Part shown: one piece after another, positions 24,295-34,582 of the stretch
Position numbering within the stretch: the first letter of the stretch is position 1
Layout: each line of letters starts with the position of its first letter
Origin: Anarhynchus alexandrinus
Taxonomy: Eukaryota > Chordata > Aves > Charadriiformes > Charadriidae
NCBI GenBank assembly: GCA_008711295.1
Contig: VUYV01000178.1
Span: 1,475,836 to 1,539,835, forward strand
Length of the DNA stretch: 64,000 nucleotides
Direction of reading: 5' to 3'
The notes under the pieces: model-generated
The model's database searches: none
What the model saw: only the letters and a program-made list of their open reading frames with translations
Told to the model about the DNA's origin: nothing
Program-made: the position numbers and the translations under genes

Positions 24295-25407
24295 TTCATC
24301 CCTCTCCTTCATCACTGCATCCTGAAATAGCATGAAACAGAATTAAAATGGTCTTGAATTATCATTATTTTAAGTGCTGCTAATGGCACCATTTGAGACA
24401 ATGAGATGAAATAATATCTATTTTTTTCTGGCTAATATTGTCCTTTTAATTCCTCTTGCATCAAAGCCTATTTCTGCATAAAATAGCTCTTGAGGAGGGT
24501 GGTGCTGCATTATGAGGTGTCACAGAGCTTTGGATTCTTCATCTTCAAATCTTTAAGGAGGAAAGAGTTGGGTTTTTTTTCAGCTTCTCTGTAGGGGCGA
24601 TCTCTGCAGTAGAAAGAAATAATAGCAGATATCTATGCTAATATTCCCGTGTTTGCAAGTGTTTTTTTCACAGACTGGTTCTTTGCCGTTATAACTATCT
24701 CCCAAAGAGCAGCTCAATTATAACGGATAGGCTGGCAAAATTCATTTTTAATGAATTTTTACTTTGGCAAGAGTGTTGTTCTTCAGCGGTGGAGTGAGCA
24801 CCTGTGGGCTCGGGGGGTGTATGTCTCAGCAACACAATTTTCAAATTCGGTTCTCCCCCTCGTCCCTGAAAAACCAAAGGATCAGTTCAGTTCTAAGGAT
24901 CAGAGGTTTTCTGGGATTTTGTTTAATGATTTTTGCGCTCTCCATGTTCCGTTTCCCCCTCTCGCCGTCTGGTTTGGATGATGGCAGAGGTGTGTGCGTC
25001 TCGGGTCCGCTTTTGCATCGCAGCATGGACATCACGGATGCCTGCAGGTGTGTTTACCCGCCGTGGCCACCAAGTGTAATTCCAACTTCTCTGAATAGTG
25101 GTGCTGTTTCCGAGTGGCATGACATATCCTTCCCACGCGTTTTGACTTGACAGGTGATGGTGGCGTGAAGTTCCAGATGCAAAATATAATCTGTGTGTTT
25201 CTGGGTGTTGGCACGTGAGACAAGCTGGCTTCTGCCTGCACCCAGCCCTGCTGGGCGCCCTGTCCTCAATGCGAGCGTTTAATTGCTTGCCTTGCTCTTC
25301 TTGATGCCACGTTTCTATATGATACTGGTTGGACAGGGAGGAACCCTGAATACATTCCTGTGTATATGCCTCAAGGTATTGAAAGTATGTGTGCTCCAGG
25401 AACCAAG
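24295..25407. other. Unique non-coding sequence
   Basis: AT-rich with no recognisable exon, RNA gene or repeat. Short T runs occur at 24421-24428 and 24572-24580. Confidence 0.6.
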
Positions 25408-25808
25408 GTTCAAAGAGCTGAGAGAGTTGGGGGTGTTCAGCCTGGAGAAGAGAAGGCTCCGGGGAGATCTTATTGCAGCCTTCCAGTACCTAAAGGGGGT
25501 CTACAGGAGAGCTGGGGAAGGACTTTTTACTAGGGCATGTAGTGATAGGACGAGGGGGAATGGCTTCAAACTGGAAGAGGGCAGGTTTAGATTAAACATT
25601 AGGAAGAAATGTTTCCCTGTGAGGGTGGTGAGCCCCTGGCGCAGGTTGCCCCGAGAAGCTGTGGCTGCCCCATCCCTGGAGGTGTTCAAGGCCAGGTTGG
25701 ACGGGGCTTGGAGCAACCTGGGCTGGTGGGAGGTGTCCCTGCCCAGGGCAGAGGGGTGGAACGAGATACTCTTCAAGGTCCCTTCCAACCCAAACCATTC
25801 TATGATTC
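25408..25808 (+). mobile_element. CR1 LINE, 5'-truncated
   Basis: A forward copy ending in CCATTCTATGATTC at 25808. It begins abruptly at about 25408 inside the ORF2 thumb/C-terminal region. It aligns by eye with the copies at 8.4 and 54.2 kb, sharing the stretch around GTTGCCCCGAGAAGCTGTGG. Its coding frame is better preserved than in the other copies (see the ORF2 remnant), suggesting a younger insertion. No clear target-site duplication is visible, as usual for CR1. Confidence 0.94.
25409..25804 (+). pseudogene. CR1 ORF2 C-terminal remnant, open frame
   Basis: One uninterrupted frame runs through the whole copy: [93 protein letters not shown] and WWEVSLP. After the AEG that follows it, the frame slips relative to the other copies: the usual PFQPKPFYDS ending is found one frame over. 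This is the C-terminal part of the retrotransposon polymerase only. It has no RT catalytic box and is not a functional gene. The frame continues by chance into flanking DNA on both sides. Confidence 0.85.
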
Positions 25809-26574
25809 AAAAGGTCCCAGTGAGGCACTGGTAAAACCGGATGGAGTTGTTGTAAACCCAGTCAACCTGGGCACTTACTGCTCTGACCCCAAAGCCACGT
25901 GGCTTTGGCCGCGTGCTGCAGGGCCTCGCTTGGCATTCACCTCCGATAGATGTGAACAAAGTATTGTGGTATCGTATCTGTCTAATATTCTGAAAAACAG
26001 GCTTTTATGCATGTGTGCGTGTCATGAAGCGAAGTGGTGTATAGCAGAGACTTTATGATGGTTGTCCAGACAGGATGATCTTTATCCGTTGAGATAAGGT
26101 CCTTTTTTACCAATTAAAAAAAAAAAAAAGAAGATAAACACTCTGTTTTGCTTAAGCAGTATGTAAGAGTAATGCCATTCTCATGGTTGGTTGCTCAACT
26201 GTTAAGGTGATGTTGGGGATATTATTGAACAAGACTGAAGTAAGTACTGGCAGAGAATTAGCCAGTTGAGCTTAATAACTGCGCATTCCGTATTTGGGTG
26301 GGAACAGGCACTCACAGCTCTTTTAGGAGAAACAAGTAAATTAGATTTGTATTAAGAGATTCATCTGTGTCAATAGTTATGTCCTACAAGATTTGCTGTC
26401 GTAGCGGAGACTGGATCGCCCCAGACCCTTCTCTGGAAGCTCTGCCTGGTCCTCCCCCCGGTGGCTGCGGTTCCCAACACCCGGGGATGGGCTGTGGGGT
26501 CTGCGCAGAGCTGAGTGCCGCTGTGTCACCCCTCGGCACGGGGCGTTTCGGGATGTGTTGCAAAGCACGGCTGT

Positions 26575-26612
26575 GGTTCCTTTAGGGAACCTAAAGGTCT
26601 GCCTTTAGGCAG
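26575..26612 (+). other. Cluster of overlapping short palindromes
   Basis: CCTTTAGG (26579-26586), CCTAAAGG (26590-26597) and CCTTTAGG (26602-26609) alternate in orientation. Two alternative hairpins share the middle copy. In addition GGTTCC...GGAACC (26575-26591) and TCTGCC...GGCAGA form stems. Confidence 0.6.
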
Positions 26613-26629
26613 ATCACAAAACGTCTCTC

Positions 26630-26860
26630 CACCCTGGCACGTGGTGGCTGGCCGGTCTCGGGGAGCGACTGCTCCTCTCCGCTCCTTATCTCCCATTTCC
26701 TAATGAGCGGCTGCAGTCCCGCGCGGTCCCTCTCGCCACTCACGGAGAGACGGTCGGCGTGCGGCGAGCGCGCTGATGGACGCCACGGCTCCTCCATGCC
26801 CTGCCCTCAACATGCGTCCCTATCGGCCGCTCGCGGGCTCTGACAAACCTCTCCGCTGTG
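26630..26860. other. CpG-dense patch
   Basis: Over two dozen CpGs in about 220 bases (for example CCCGCGCGG and GCGGCGAGCGCGC), ending just before AT-rich DNA with CTAATTAATAC at 26879-26890. Island-like density is next to a homeodomain-type site, but no transcription start is identified. Confidence 0.5.
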
Positions 26861-28400
26861 AAGGGGACCCATCATCCGACTAATTAATACAGCCCAACCC
26901 TGCTGGCTTTGGAAGGAGCAGGAAAACAAGACTTCTTTTTCTCCTCTTAAGAAAAACTGTTAAATACTTAAATGCCGGCTCTTCGCCTTTCATCTCCCCG
27001 TGAAACGCCCCAGGGCAAGGTGACAGTAATTGTCTGTGATGTTGCCCTGCTGCACAGAGTCCCGTTATAATTTGGCTGGGTTTCGTAGCATTTACCTCTG
27101 GGGGTCAGTTGGAGTGGCCATTGCGGGATGTCAGTGCGGCGTTCCGAAGGGATTGCCCCATGTGCATGTTCCTTGGGAGGATGTCTTCGTGTCCTCCTGG
27201 GGCGGTGGTGAGGACTGCTGGGGGGGTTGTGACTCACAGGTGGGTTTTTCCCTCTACTTTTTTTTTAAAAAAAATAGGGCGTTGAGAAATTAACATTTCT
27301 TTAGGCAAAAAGGAAATTTTTTTTGTAGTTTAGGTAGAAAATTGTGGGTTTGTAACTGTCAAGTAGCTTGTCATTCCCTGGAGGGGTACTCTGTGCGTGG
27401 CACTGATACCCAGTGATGCTGCAGTTCTTCCCTCATCCCTCCTGTCCCTCTTTCTCTTCCGAACTGCTAATTCTGGTCAACCTGACCCATTTCTGACCAG
27501 AAGTCTTTATCCGATTCAGGGACGAATTAATCAGGCATTATGTGTAAAATGTCAGCTCTTATAAAGTAGCAAAACGCTCCTGAGCTCATTTATTATCTTT
27601 CTCAGAAGGCGAAAGTGCATCGCTGCTCGAGTGGGGCCCCTCTTTTACGCTTCACCCTCCCCTGGTACAGGTCGTCCTTTGGGGACTGAAGATCTTTCAG
27701 GACAGACACAAATCCCACATACTTTTTTTTTTTAACGGTCGCTAAGCCTTTAAGGTTACGAAACAGGAATTTAAGGAGTTAGAACAAGATTGGTTTAAGA
27801 TCCATTTGTTTTCCCTGGAGTCGCTGCAGGTTGAGAGGATGGGTTAGTTTGTGCTTTGTCTCCCGGCAGGAACATATTTCCAATAGAATCCACACGTCTC
27901 TGCATGTCCCCATCATTTGAATTGTGCTCCACAACATTTCAGACACGGGAGCAGTTAAAAAGGATCATTCCTCTCGACCCCGACCGCGTTTGTCCCCATC
28001 AATTCATTTCGTTGCAGAGGATGATTCCCTTTTGGCTGAGAATGAGGTGCCTGAAAGCTCTGCTTTCCCCCAGGGCTTTTATCACCTCTCTCAGATGCCC
28101 GAACACCTCCGTAGCTGCGCCACACGCCGTTCTGTGCTCCCCGTCTGAGCTGGGCGCCTTAATGGAAGGGCAGCTTGAAAAACACAGGGTACAAACGGTG
28201 GTTTTAGTTGATAGTGCAGCCGGTGGGAGTTGGTCTCCTTGTGTTCTGCTCTCCTGACCTGTTTTATCCCAGCAGCGGGAGGCAGGATGACTTTCGTAAC
28301 GTGGATCATCCAATTCACTGCAGTTGTTAAGAAAGAGATGGTGTGTTTCAAGGTGTGAAGGCAGCAACGTTGCCTGGAAGCTCCCTTTTAGTAAAAATAG

Positions 28401-31125
28401 GAAACTCTGTGGATGTGGGATGCATTAAAAATGTAAAATGGAGCTAGTGTTTTCCATACCGTACGTACATGAAGGAGTAACGCGAGGCTTTGCTCGGGGT
28501 CGTGTCTCACGCGCGGCCGACCCGCTGTGTGCCTCTGGACCCCGAAAGCTTTCCCGTCTCCCCCTGTTAAACTTCGCTTGACCGCTTTAGCGGTCCACCC
28601 CAAACCATCTCGCGGGTAATCCTGGATGCCACACACAAATCCTCATGCGAGTTTTCAGTCCGACGAGCTTGAGTCAGAGCGGGCGCGTTTCCGAGAGGTG
28701 TTCAGCCCCATTCGTATCGCCGTTGGACTGTGGACTCCGCTGCGCTGTTTGTCGCCGGCGTTCGCACACCGAACCCGCTGTGTTCCACACAACTCCTTCT
28801 CCTGATGGGGTTTGGCTCAATAAAACTTCAGGCGTAGCGGCTGCTCTGCTGGACAAGGATGTGTTTGTTTTCTCGCTTCTGAGTCTGTGGTCAAGCTCTG
28901 TTGGAGAAGAAAAAGCCTGAACGTGGCACCTGAGTCCTTTTTATGAAACTGTAAAGATGGGGCAAAATATTTATCAAGGACAGAATTTTTCTACAAAACA
29001 CCACAGCTTGCGCTTGCTTTTGACTCTCTTTTCGCCGTTTCTCTGGTACCATGTCTCACCTGTGACAGCCTCACTTACCTTAGCCCTGAGCCCGGGCTGT
29101 GTTGGCCATCCTTGGGTGAAGGATTTGAAGTCCGTTCAGAGAGAAGAGAAGGCCGAGTCCGCTCTGCCGTGTTTTCCTGCCGTTGCAATGCAGAGTGGTG
29201 GGTTTCGGCTTTCTGTGTCGGGGAGACACGGTTGGTGGAGATAGTTCTCTGCAGTCCGGTAGGACCACGGAGCTTCACAGCAATGCCAGGAAAGGGGTCC
29301 TGAAAAATTGGACCTGGTGTCAGGCGGTGCCGCGGTGAAGGGTTGGTGGGGACGCAGTGCGGTGCTGGTGGAGCGCAGAGCCCCTCTGCCACCCCGGCAG
29401 GAGGTGGTGGCTGGTGTGGGACAGCCCAGGCTGCGCGCGGGGCGCTTGGTCTGGGGAGGGGGTTGGAGCAGGGCAGATGTCTGGGTGCAGACCAAGGGAG
29501 GAGACAACTCCCAAAGCCACCCCACCCGTTAACATGAATTAGAAGGGAACCGTTCCTTGGAGTTGCAAATTTTCAGCTGATTCCCGTCTTGGCTCCCTCT
29601 AACCACAGCTTCCCCGGCGCCGCGGAGCGCCTTCCCCGGGGACCCGGGGGCTGCTCCTAATGAATTACAGCCCTGATAGCCCCCTGGTTTCTGTTTAATT
29701 TGTGTTTCTTTTGTAAGGTGAATTTCCTTTGCTTTCACACAGTGGCTGGGATGAATTTTTTTTTCGCTGTGTGCAGAGCATTATTTTATAAAGTCTCTAA
29801 GAGGATTGGAGTATCAAAGCTCTGGATAAATCTTGCATTTGAATTTTTGTGACTTCTTCGCAAATGTATCATTATTCATTTTCACCTTTACGGCTGTTGT
29901 TTTCTGTATGAAATGCAGAATAACCAGCTGCTAAGTGAGTTTCAAATGGAGCTTTTCATTTTCTTCTGAGGAAATAACACGAGCTCTGGTGGTAATAGAT
30001 CATCTGTATAGGAGGCAAATCTATTTTTTATGAGCGTGGTATTTTGATGGCAAGTGCCAAAATTATAGAAAAATAAGAATACATATTGCAGATAATTAGT
30101 TCTGAGTTTTTTGTTTTGTTTTGTTTTTTTGATTGTACTGAACTCTGTCTAACTCCTACACGGGCAGAGGTGGAGAGATGCTCGCTGTAGGTTGTCTGCT
30201 GGAGTTTCGCCCAAATGGGTACAAACTAGTTGTCAGAGTTCAGAGGATCTGTCAGGAGGGTGGATGTAGAGCAGAGAAAGCGTGACCCAGTTTTTGAAAG
30301 CGAATCCGCCCAACTCCAACCGCCTGCAGCACAGAGTAGATTGCATTGGGCACCCAACACCTCCTGTAGCCAAAAAGGCAAATATTTGTCACACTGATGA
30401 TGCTGTAAACGCGTCCTGTCACTTCTGCGCTGCTCCGGAGCCCCTCGGCCGTCCCCAGCAGGCTCTCGACTCCCTCGTTCTTCGTTTTCGCCGGGGGACG
30501 GAGCGGGTGCGGTGGTGGGGAACCCCTCGTCGTGCTCGGGGAAGAGCGGTGCAGGCGCGGAGGGGCGCAGAGGTGGCTGTGCCGGCCGCTGCCCTGGCAC
30601 GGAGCCGAGAGCTGTCACATTCAGAGAGTAAAGGCTGAAATACACTTCTTACAACCACGGCAAAATTTTAGAAGTTGCTTGGGTGCAAAACTGAAAGAGA
30701 TATTCTCTGGATGATGCCACTTCGTGCGTGTGCCCCTCTCTGGTTTGTTCACTGTAATGTTCTTTGTTTGCCAAATAATGACAAATATTATTGCCTAAGT
30801 TGAAAATGAAAATTAAATTTCTGATAGGATATACTGGAGTAATAAAGAAAAAGAGAACATAAAAAGGATTCTTCCATGATAATTAAAAATTATAAAGTCA
30901 TTACTTAAACTTGCTTTCTGAATTACAGAGAGAATTAAACTGCTTGTTTCAGAGCAGAATCCTTGTAGCATTCCTTCATTAAAATTCTACATTGTCAAAA
31001 CGGATAAAAATGCATATACAATGACTAATTCTGTTCCAGCCTTGCCTCTGCTTTGGGCCTTATCGCTCTTCACAACAAAGCTCACCTTGAAGGGACTGAA
31101 GTAATGATAGATATTTGCTGAGCTG
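28401..31125. other. Unique non-coding sequence with a CpG patch
   Basis: 28480-28760 and 29320-29500 are GC-rich. 30420-30610 is CpG-dense (about 23 CpGs in 190 bases). A GTTTT-type simple run is at 30108-30130. No gene is recognised. Confidence 0.55.
30420..30610. other. CpG-dense patch
   Basis: About 23 CpGs in 190 bases, flanked by AT-rich DNA. Several overlapping frames on both strands cross it without recognisable motifs. Possibly a small CpG island. Confidence 0.45.
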
Positions 31126-31167
31126 GAAAAAGAAAGAAAGAAAGAAAGAAAAAGAAAGAAAAAGAAG
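31126..31167 (+). repeat. (AAAG)n microsatellite
   Basis: About ten AAAG/AAAAAG units in a row on the + strand. A complementary pyrimidine tract lies about 260 bases downstream. Confidence 0.95.
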
Positions 31168-31426
31168 CATCGACTTTTTGCAATCTGTGTTCTTTCCCCT
31201 CCAGATACGGAGAAGGAAAAGACCTGTGGGGTACTAAAGCTCTCATGCACCATAAAGTGGTATTATAATGAAAAGTATTACTTTTTATGGCATCTCTACA
31301 GTATTAGGGAAAGGCATTTTTCTATAAATGTTAATCTTTAATCTTTATAAATTGCACTCTGTAAGACTAGAAGGTCTGTAAAGCATTTGTCCCGAAGGCT
31401 TAAAAAGATAAAAATAGTATTGCAGA

Positions 31427-31469
31427 CTTTCTCTTTTTTCTTTTTTCTTTTTTTTTTTTTTTTTTTTTT
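31427..31469 (+). repeat. T/C-rich tract ending in a long T run
   Basis: CTTTCTCTTTTTTC-type sequence grading into a run of about 22 T, directly followed by AG. It resembles a very strong polypyrimidine tract with a TTTAG acceptor, but no branch point and exon pair can be assigned. It could also be the reversed A-tail of a decayed retroposed sequence. Confidence 0.9.
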
Positions 31470-32383
31470 AGCTTAGAAATATTAGCTTGTTTGGAGGAGA
31501 AATGCATGAGAGCGATGTAAGCCGTTGGGCTTCCCTTCCAGGTAGCCCTTAAGCTGATGTTCAACTTTGCGTATCTACTCACGTCCCGTGGAGTGACTGG
31601 GACTCGAGCCTGTGCCGAGGTTCTGCCTGCAGGAGGGGGATTAATGAGCGAGCGGGAGCCACAGGCGCTGAGCTCCTCGCCCACATTTCCACTGTCCCAA
31701 ACCACAAGAGAATTTGGGCACGTGAAATGTCCGCGCTCACTGACGTTACGGGGGAAGCTCTTTCCAGGTGGTAACAAAAATAAACAGATTTGGCAGATAA
31801 TTAAAACCGGCTTATACATTTTCTGCCAATGAGATTCTTCCCCGTTCTTCTTTCCAGTGAGTTTTCTTTTATGTTTTATGCTCTACCTCATTACGCTCAG
31901 GCTTTGCTCCGGGCGCTGTTTCGGAGCGCGCTGATCTTCACTGCTGGGACGAGGCTGCCAGAGGTGGAGCCCGTCTTCTAAAATGACTGAATTGGGTTGC
32001 ACCCTGAATTTGAACCTTAATATTAAGTTTTACGTTGATGGCAGCTTGCCTAGTGTGCGTGGATTTATAAACATCTGGGTTTGGGGCTCGCTTTACCAGC
32101 TGGTGAACAAGGGGTTGATTAGACCTAAAATGGGAGTATTAACAAATCACTGCTGAAGGTTGTGATAAGCATCAGCAATTTCCAGTTTTGTTGAACTTTT
32201 TAAAATTGGTTAGCCATTCTGAAAAATACGCGTTAATGGTGTATTAATACTCGGTATCTGCTTATCAGTGAAACCTTACTATAATAAAGTATTTATGATA
32301 TGTAATTATAATCTATAATGAAAGTTTGTCCAGTGCAATCTCATCATTTAAAAAGCAAAACTTTTCCAGAAGTTTTCACTCTG
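31470..32383. other. Unique non-coding sequence
   Basis: No exon or RNA gene is recognised. Sequence is AT-rich after 32000 (for example 32220-32340). Confidence 0.6.
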
Positions 32384-32423
32384 CCTAATGAGTCTTTTTT
32401 TTTTTTTTCCCCTCTAGGTAAGT
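32384..32423 (+). promoter_or_regulatory. Candidate recursive splice site (zero-length exon junction)
   Basis: A CTAAT branch-point-like motif (branch A at 32388) is followed by a long T tract and CCCCTCTAG, giving an acceptor whose AG is at 32416-32417. The next bases, 32418-32423, are GTAAGT, the best 5' donor. Acceptor and donor are therefore directly abutted (TAG|GTAAGT), the arrangement known from ratchet points that split very long introns. The branch A lies 29 bases before the acceptor, a normal distance. A weaker GTAAAG donor at 32488-32493 would bound a 70-base cryptic exon (32418-32487) with stop codons in it, as expected for a recursive-splicing exon. The function is inferred; no exon of the host gene is visible in the window. 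Confidence 0.55.
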
Positions 32424-34241
32424 GTCTCCATTCTGAAACTTCAGGAAAGCTCTCTGAATGCCGAAAAGTTGGATGCCTGTTGACCAAGTAAAGCTCGCTT
32501 CAATTTTGGTAAAATCTACCACAGATTTGCAGTGCTTTCTAGGTTTGCGAGAACATTTTTATCTTGTTGTTTTTGTGCATGCGAACGGGCGTTGGGCTCT
32601 CGAAGGAGGAGGTAGATTCACACGCAAAATACATTTTTAATTGAGGTTCAAGTTGGAGGCTGACTGTGGGTGAAGACTGAATGGAGTGAAAGTGAGAGAC
32701 CTCCCAGCGGGAAGTCCCCTGCTGCCACCTGTGGGGTTTTTTAATACTTTTTTTTTTTAAAAAGTTGTGACAGTCGCTTATACAGTTGCAAAGATGACTA
32801 CAAAGTCACATTAACTGCTAAATCGTGTGTGAGTGTGCATACGGGCTGAAACTTCAATCTGTTGCTTCTTCATCGCAATGGATCGTTGATGATGCCACGG
32901 GAACATACTGTAAATACCTATAATTTTAACTTTCACTGTTTTTTGAGCCACGGAGGGAGGATTAAGGGTAAACTATTTTTTTTGTACGTAGTCTGGTTTG
33001 CAAAGCACTTTGTTTTGGCGTTGGTAGCGGCAGAGGTCGGGTGCTGAAGAGCGCACCACAGGAGTGTGTCTCGCTTCCCCTGAGATTGAGCCCTCCCCAG
33101 AAGTGATGAGCGGTGGCGGCTGGGTGAGCGAGGGGAGAAAATTACCCTGGTGCAGTGCTCGTTGGGTGTTTGTGAAGTGGGAATTGCTCCAAATCTGGGA
33201 ATTCTTCTCTTTCCCCCGAGATGAAGGTTTTTACTGCATTCAGGTCCCAAAGGCTTAAGGACCTGGTGCTCTGGTTTCAGCCCTGGACGCAGATCTCCGC
33301 CGTTCCAGAGCAAATCCAGTTGCACTGTGTTATTTTCTGACTTAATTCGAGTGGCTGAACTACATCTTGCTTCAGGATTGAAATAATGAGGGTGTGCAGG
33401 GGGGAAACGGAAAAGAAGAGGTTTTTGTTTTGTTTATTACATAAGGTTAAGAGGTAAATGGACTTGTTCAATGCAAATGTAAATTGTAATTGTGGCTTTA
33501 CGGTGTGTGTATTAGAATAATGACCTGAATTGATACTACAAATATAATTACATTGATTCTTTACTGATGTCTATAAATAGTGACATTTCCCTTGATCTCT
33601 GAACAGAGTTAGTTATAAAACACATGCTCCACTTTTATATTCACACATTGCATTCTCATCACTTTTGTCTCTTACTCCCCAAGGGCTTGATTTAGAAGAA
33701 GTGTCTGATTTAATGGAAAAAATGATGAAACAACACAGACAGCAGTTGGGAGCATTTCTAGTGTAAAAGAAGGTGTTTCTTTTTGATTACGTTCCTCAGA
33801 CTTCATTGCTTATATTTTAATATTTTGCTTAAGAAAGATACGAGGCCAGGCTATTTTCACTTTTTAAATTATTTTAAAACATGTATCTGCTTTCCTTGAT
33901 CTCAGAAGTGACTGTTACTGAAGGAGAGCTGTTGCGCTGATCTGATTTAACAAATCGTGCTCCAAACTTCCCATCGGGCTACCGGACTGGGAAGAGCTTT
34001 CATTTGAAAGGGCAGAAATTAGACACAGGAACCTCGGAAGCTGCAGTGTTTACTAGTGGCAAATATATGTGTCATAAAAATAAGAACTAAACATTAGGAA
34101 AATCGGTTGGTATTAACTGTTTTTAGTGTAGCCTCGTGGCTTCATTTCACGAATTCAGCAGAAAACCCTCCAACTTCTGCCTAATGTTCTTCCATGCAGA
34201 TATAGAGAAAAAAAACGTTCACAAATAAGCATTTTAAAAAA
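32424..34241. other. Unique non-coding sequence
   Basis: AT-rich. An octamer ATGCAAAT lies at 33471-33478, and T or A runs are near 32745-32762. No exon or RNA gene is recognised. Confidence 0.6.
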
Positions 34242-34582
34242 ATCATAGAGTCATAGAATGGTTTGGGTTGGAAGGGACCTGTAAAAGCCATCTGGTCCAA
34301 CCGCCCTGCCATGAGCAGGGACATCTTCAACCAGCCCAGGTTGCTCAGAGCCCCGTCCAGCCTGGCCTGGGATGTTCCCAGGGATGGGGCATCTCCCACC
34401 TCTCTGGGCAACCTGTTTTGGGTGCTCACCACCTCAGCGCAGAAACTTCCTTCCTTATATCTGGGCTGAATCAACCTTCTTTTAGTTTAAAACCGTTACC
34501 CCTTGTCATACTGCACCAGGTCCTGCTAAAAAGTTTGTCCCCATCTTTCCTATAAGCCCCCTTTAAGTACTGAAAGGCCACC
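34242..34582 (-). mobile_element. CR1 LINE, 5'-truncated, different subfamily
   Basis: The + strand begins ATCATAGAGTCATAGAATGG, so the element is in reverse with its 3' end at 34242. The minus strand keeps NRLPREVGDAPSLGTSQARL, SNLGWLKMSLLMAGRLDQM and GPFQPKPFYDSM. LDQM and SNLGWLKMSLL differ from the WWEVSLP version of the other copies, so this is another CR1 subfamily, and its many substitutions suggest greater age. Nucleotide similarity continues to the stretch corresponding to the YLKG segment and stops at about 34582. Confidence 0.92.

Larger units (their letters stand above)
25809..28400. other. Unique non-coding sequence
   Basis: It contains a poly-A run (about 26116-26128), a cluster of short palindromes (26575-26612), a CpG-dense patch (26630-26860) followed by an ACTAATTAATAC-type AT-rich block, and a T run at 27723-27734. 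An acceptor-like TTTGTCTCCCGGCAG ends at about 27870 but no known exon follows. Confidence 0.55.

Noticed and set aside
25399..25820. Target-site duplication around the 25.4-kb CR1
   Set aside because: GGTTCAAAGAG and GATTCAAAAGG flank it only loosely, the left copy lies within the CR1-like part, and CR1 usually makes no clear duplication.
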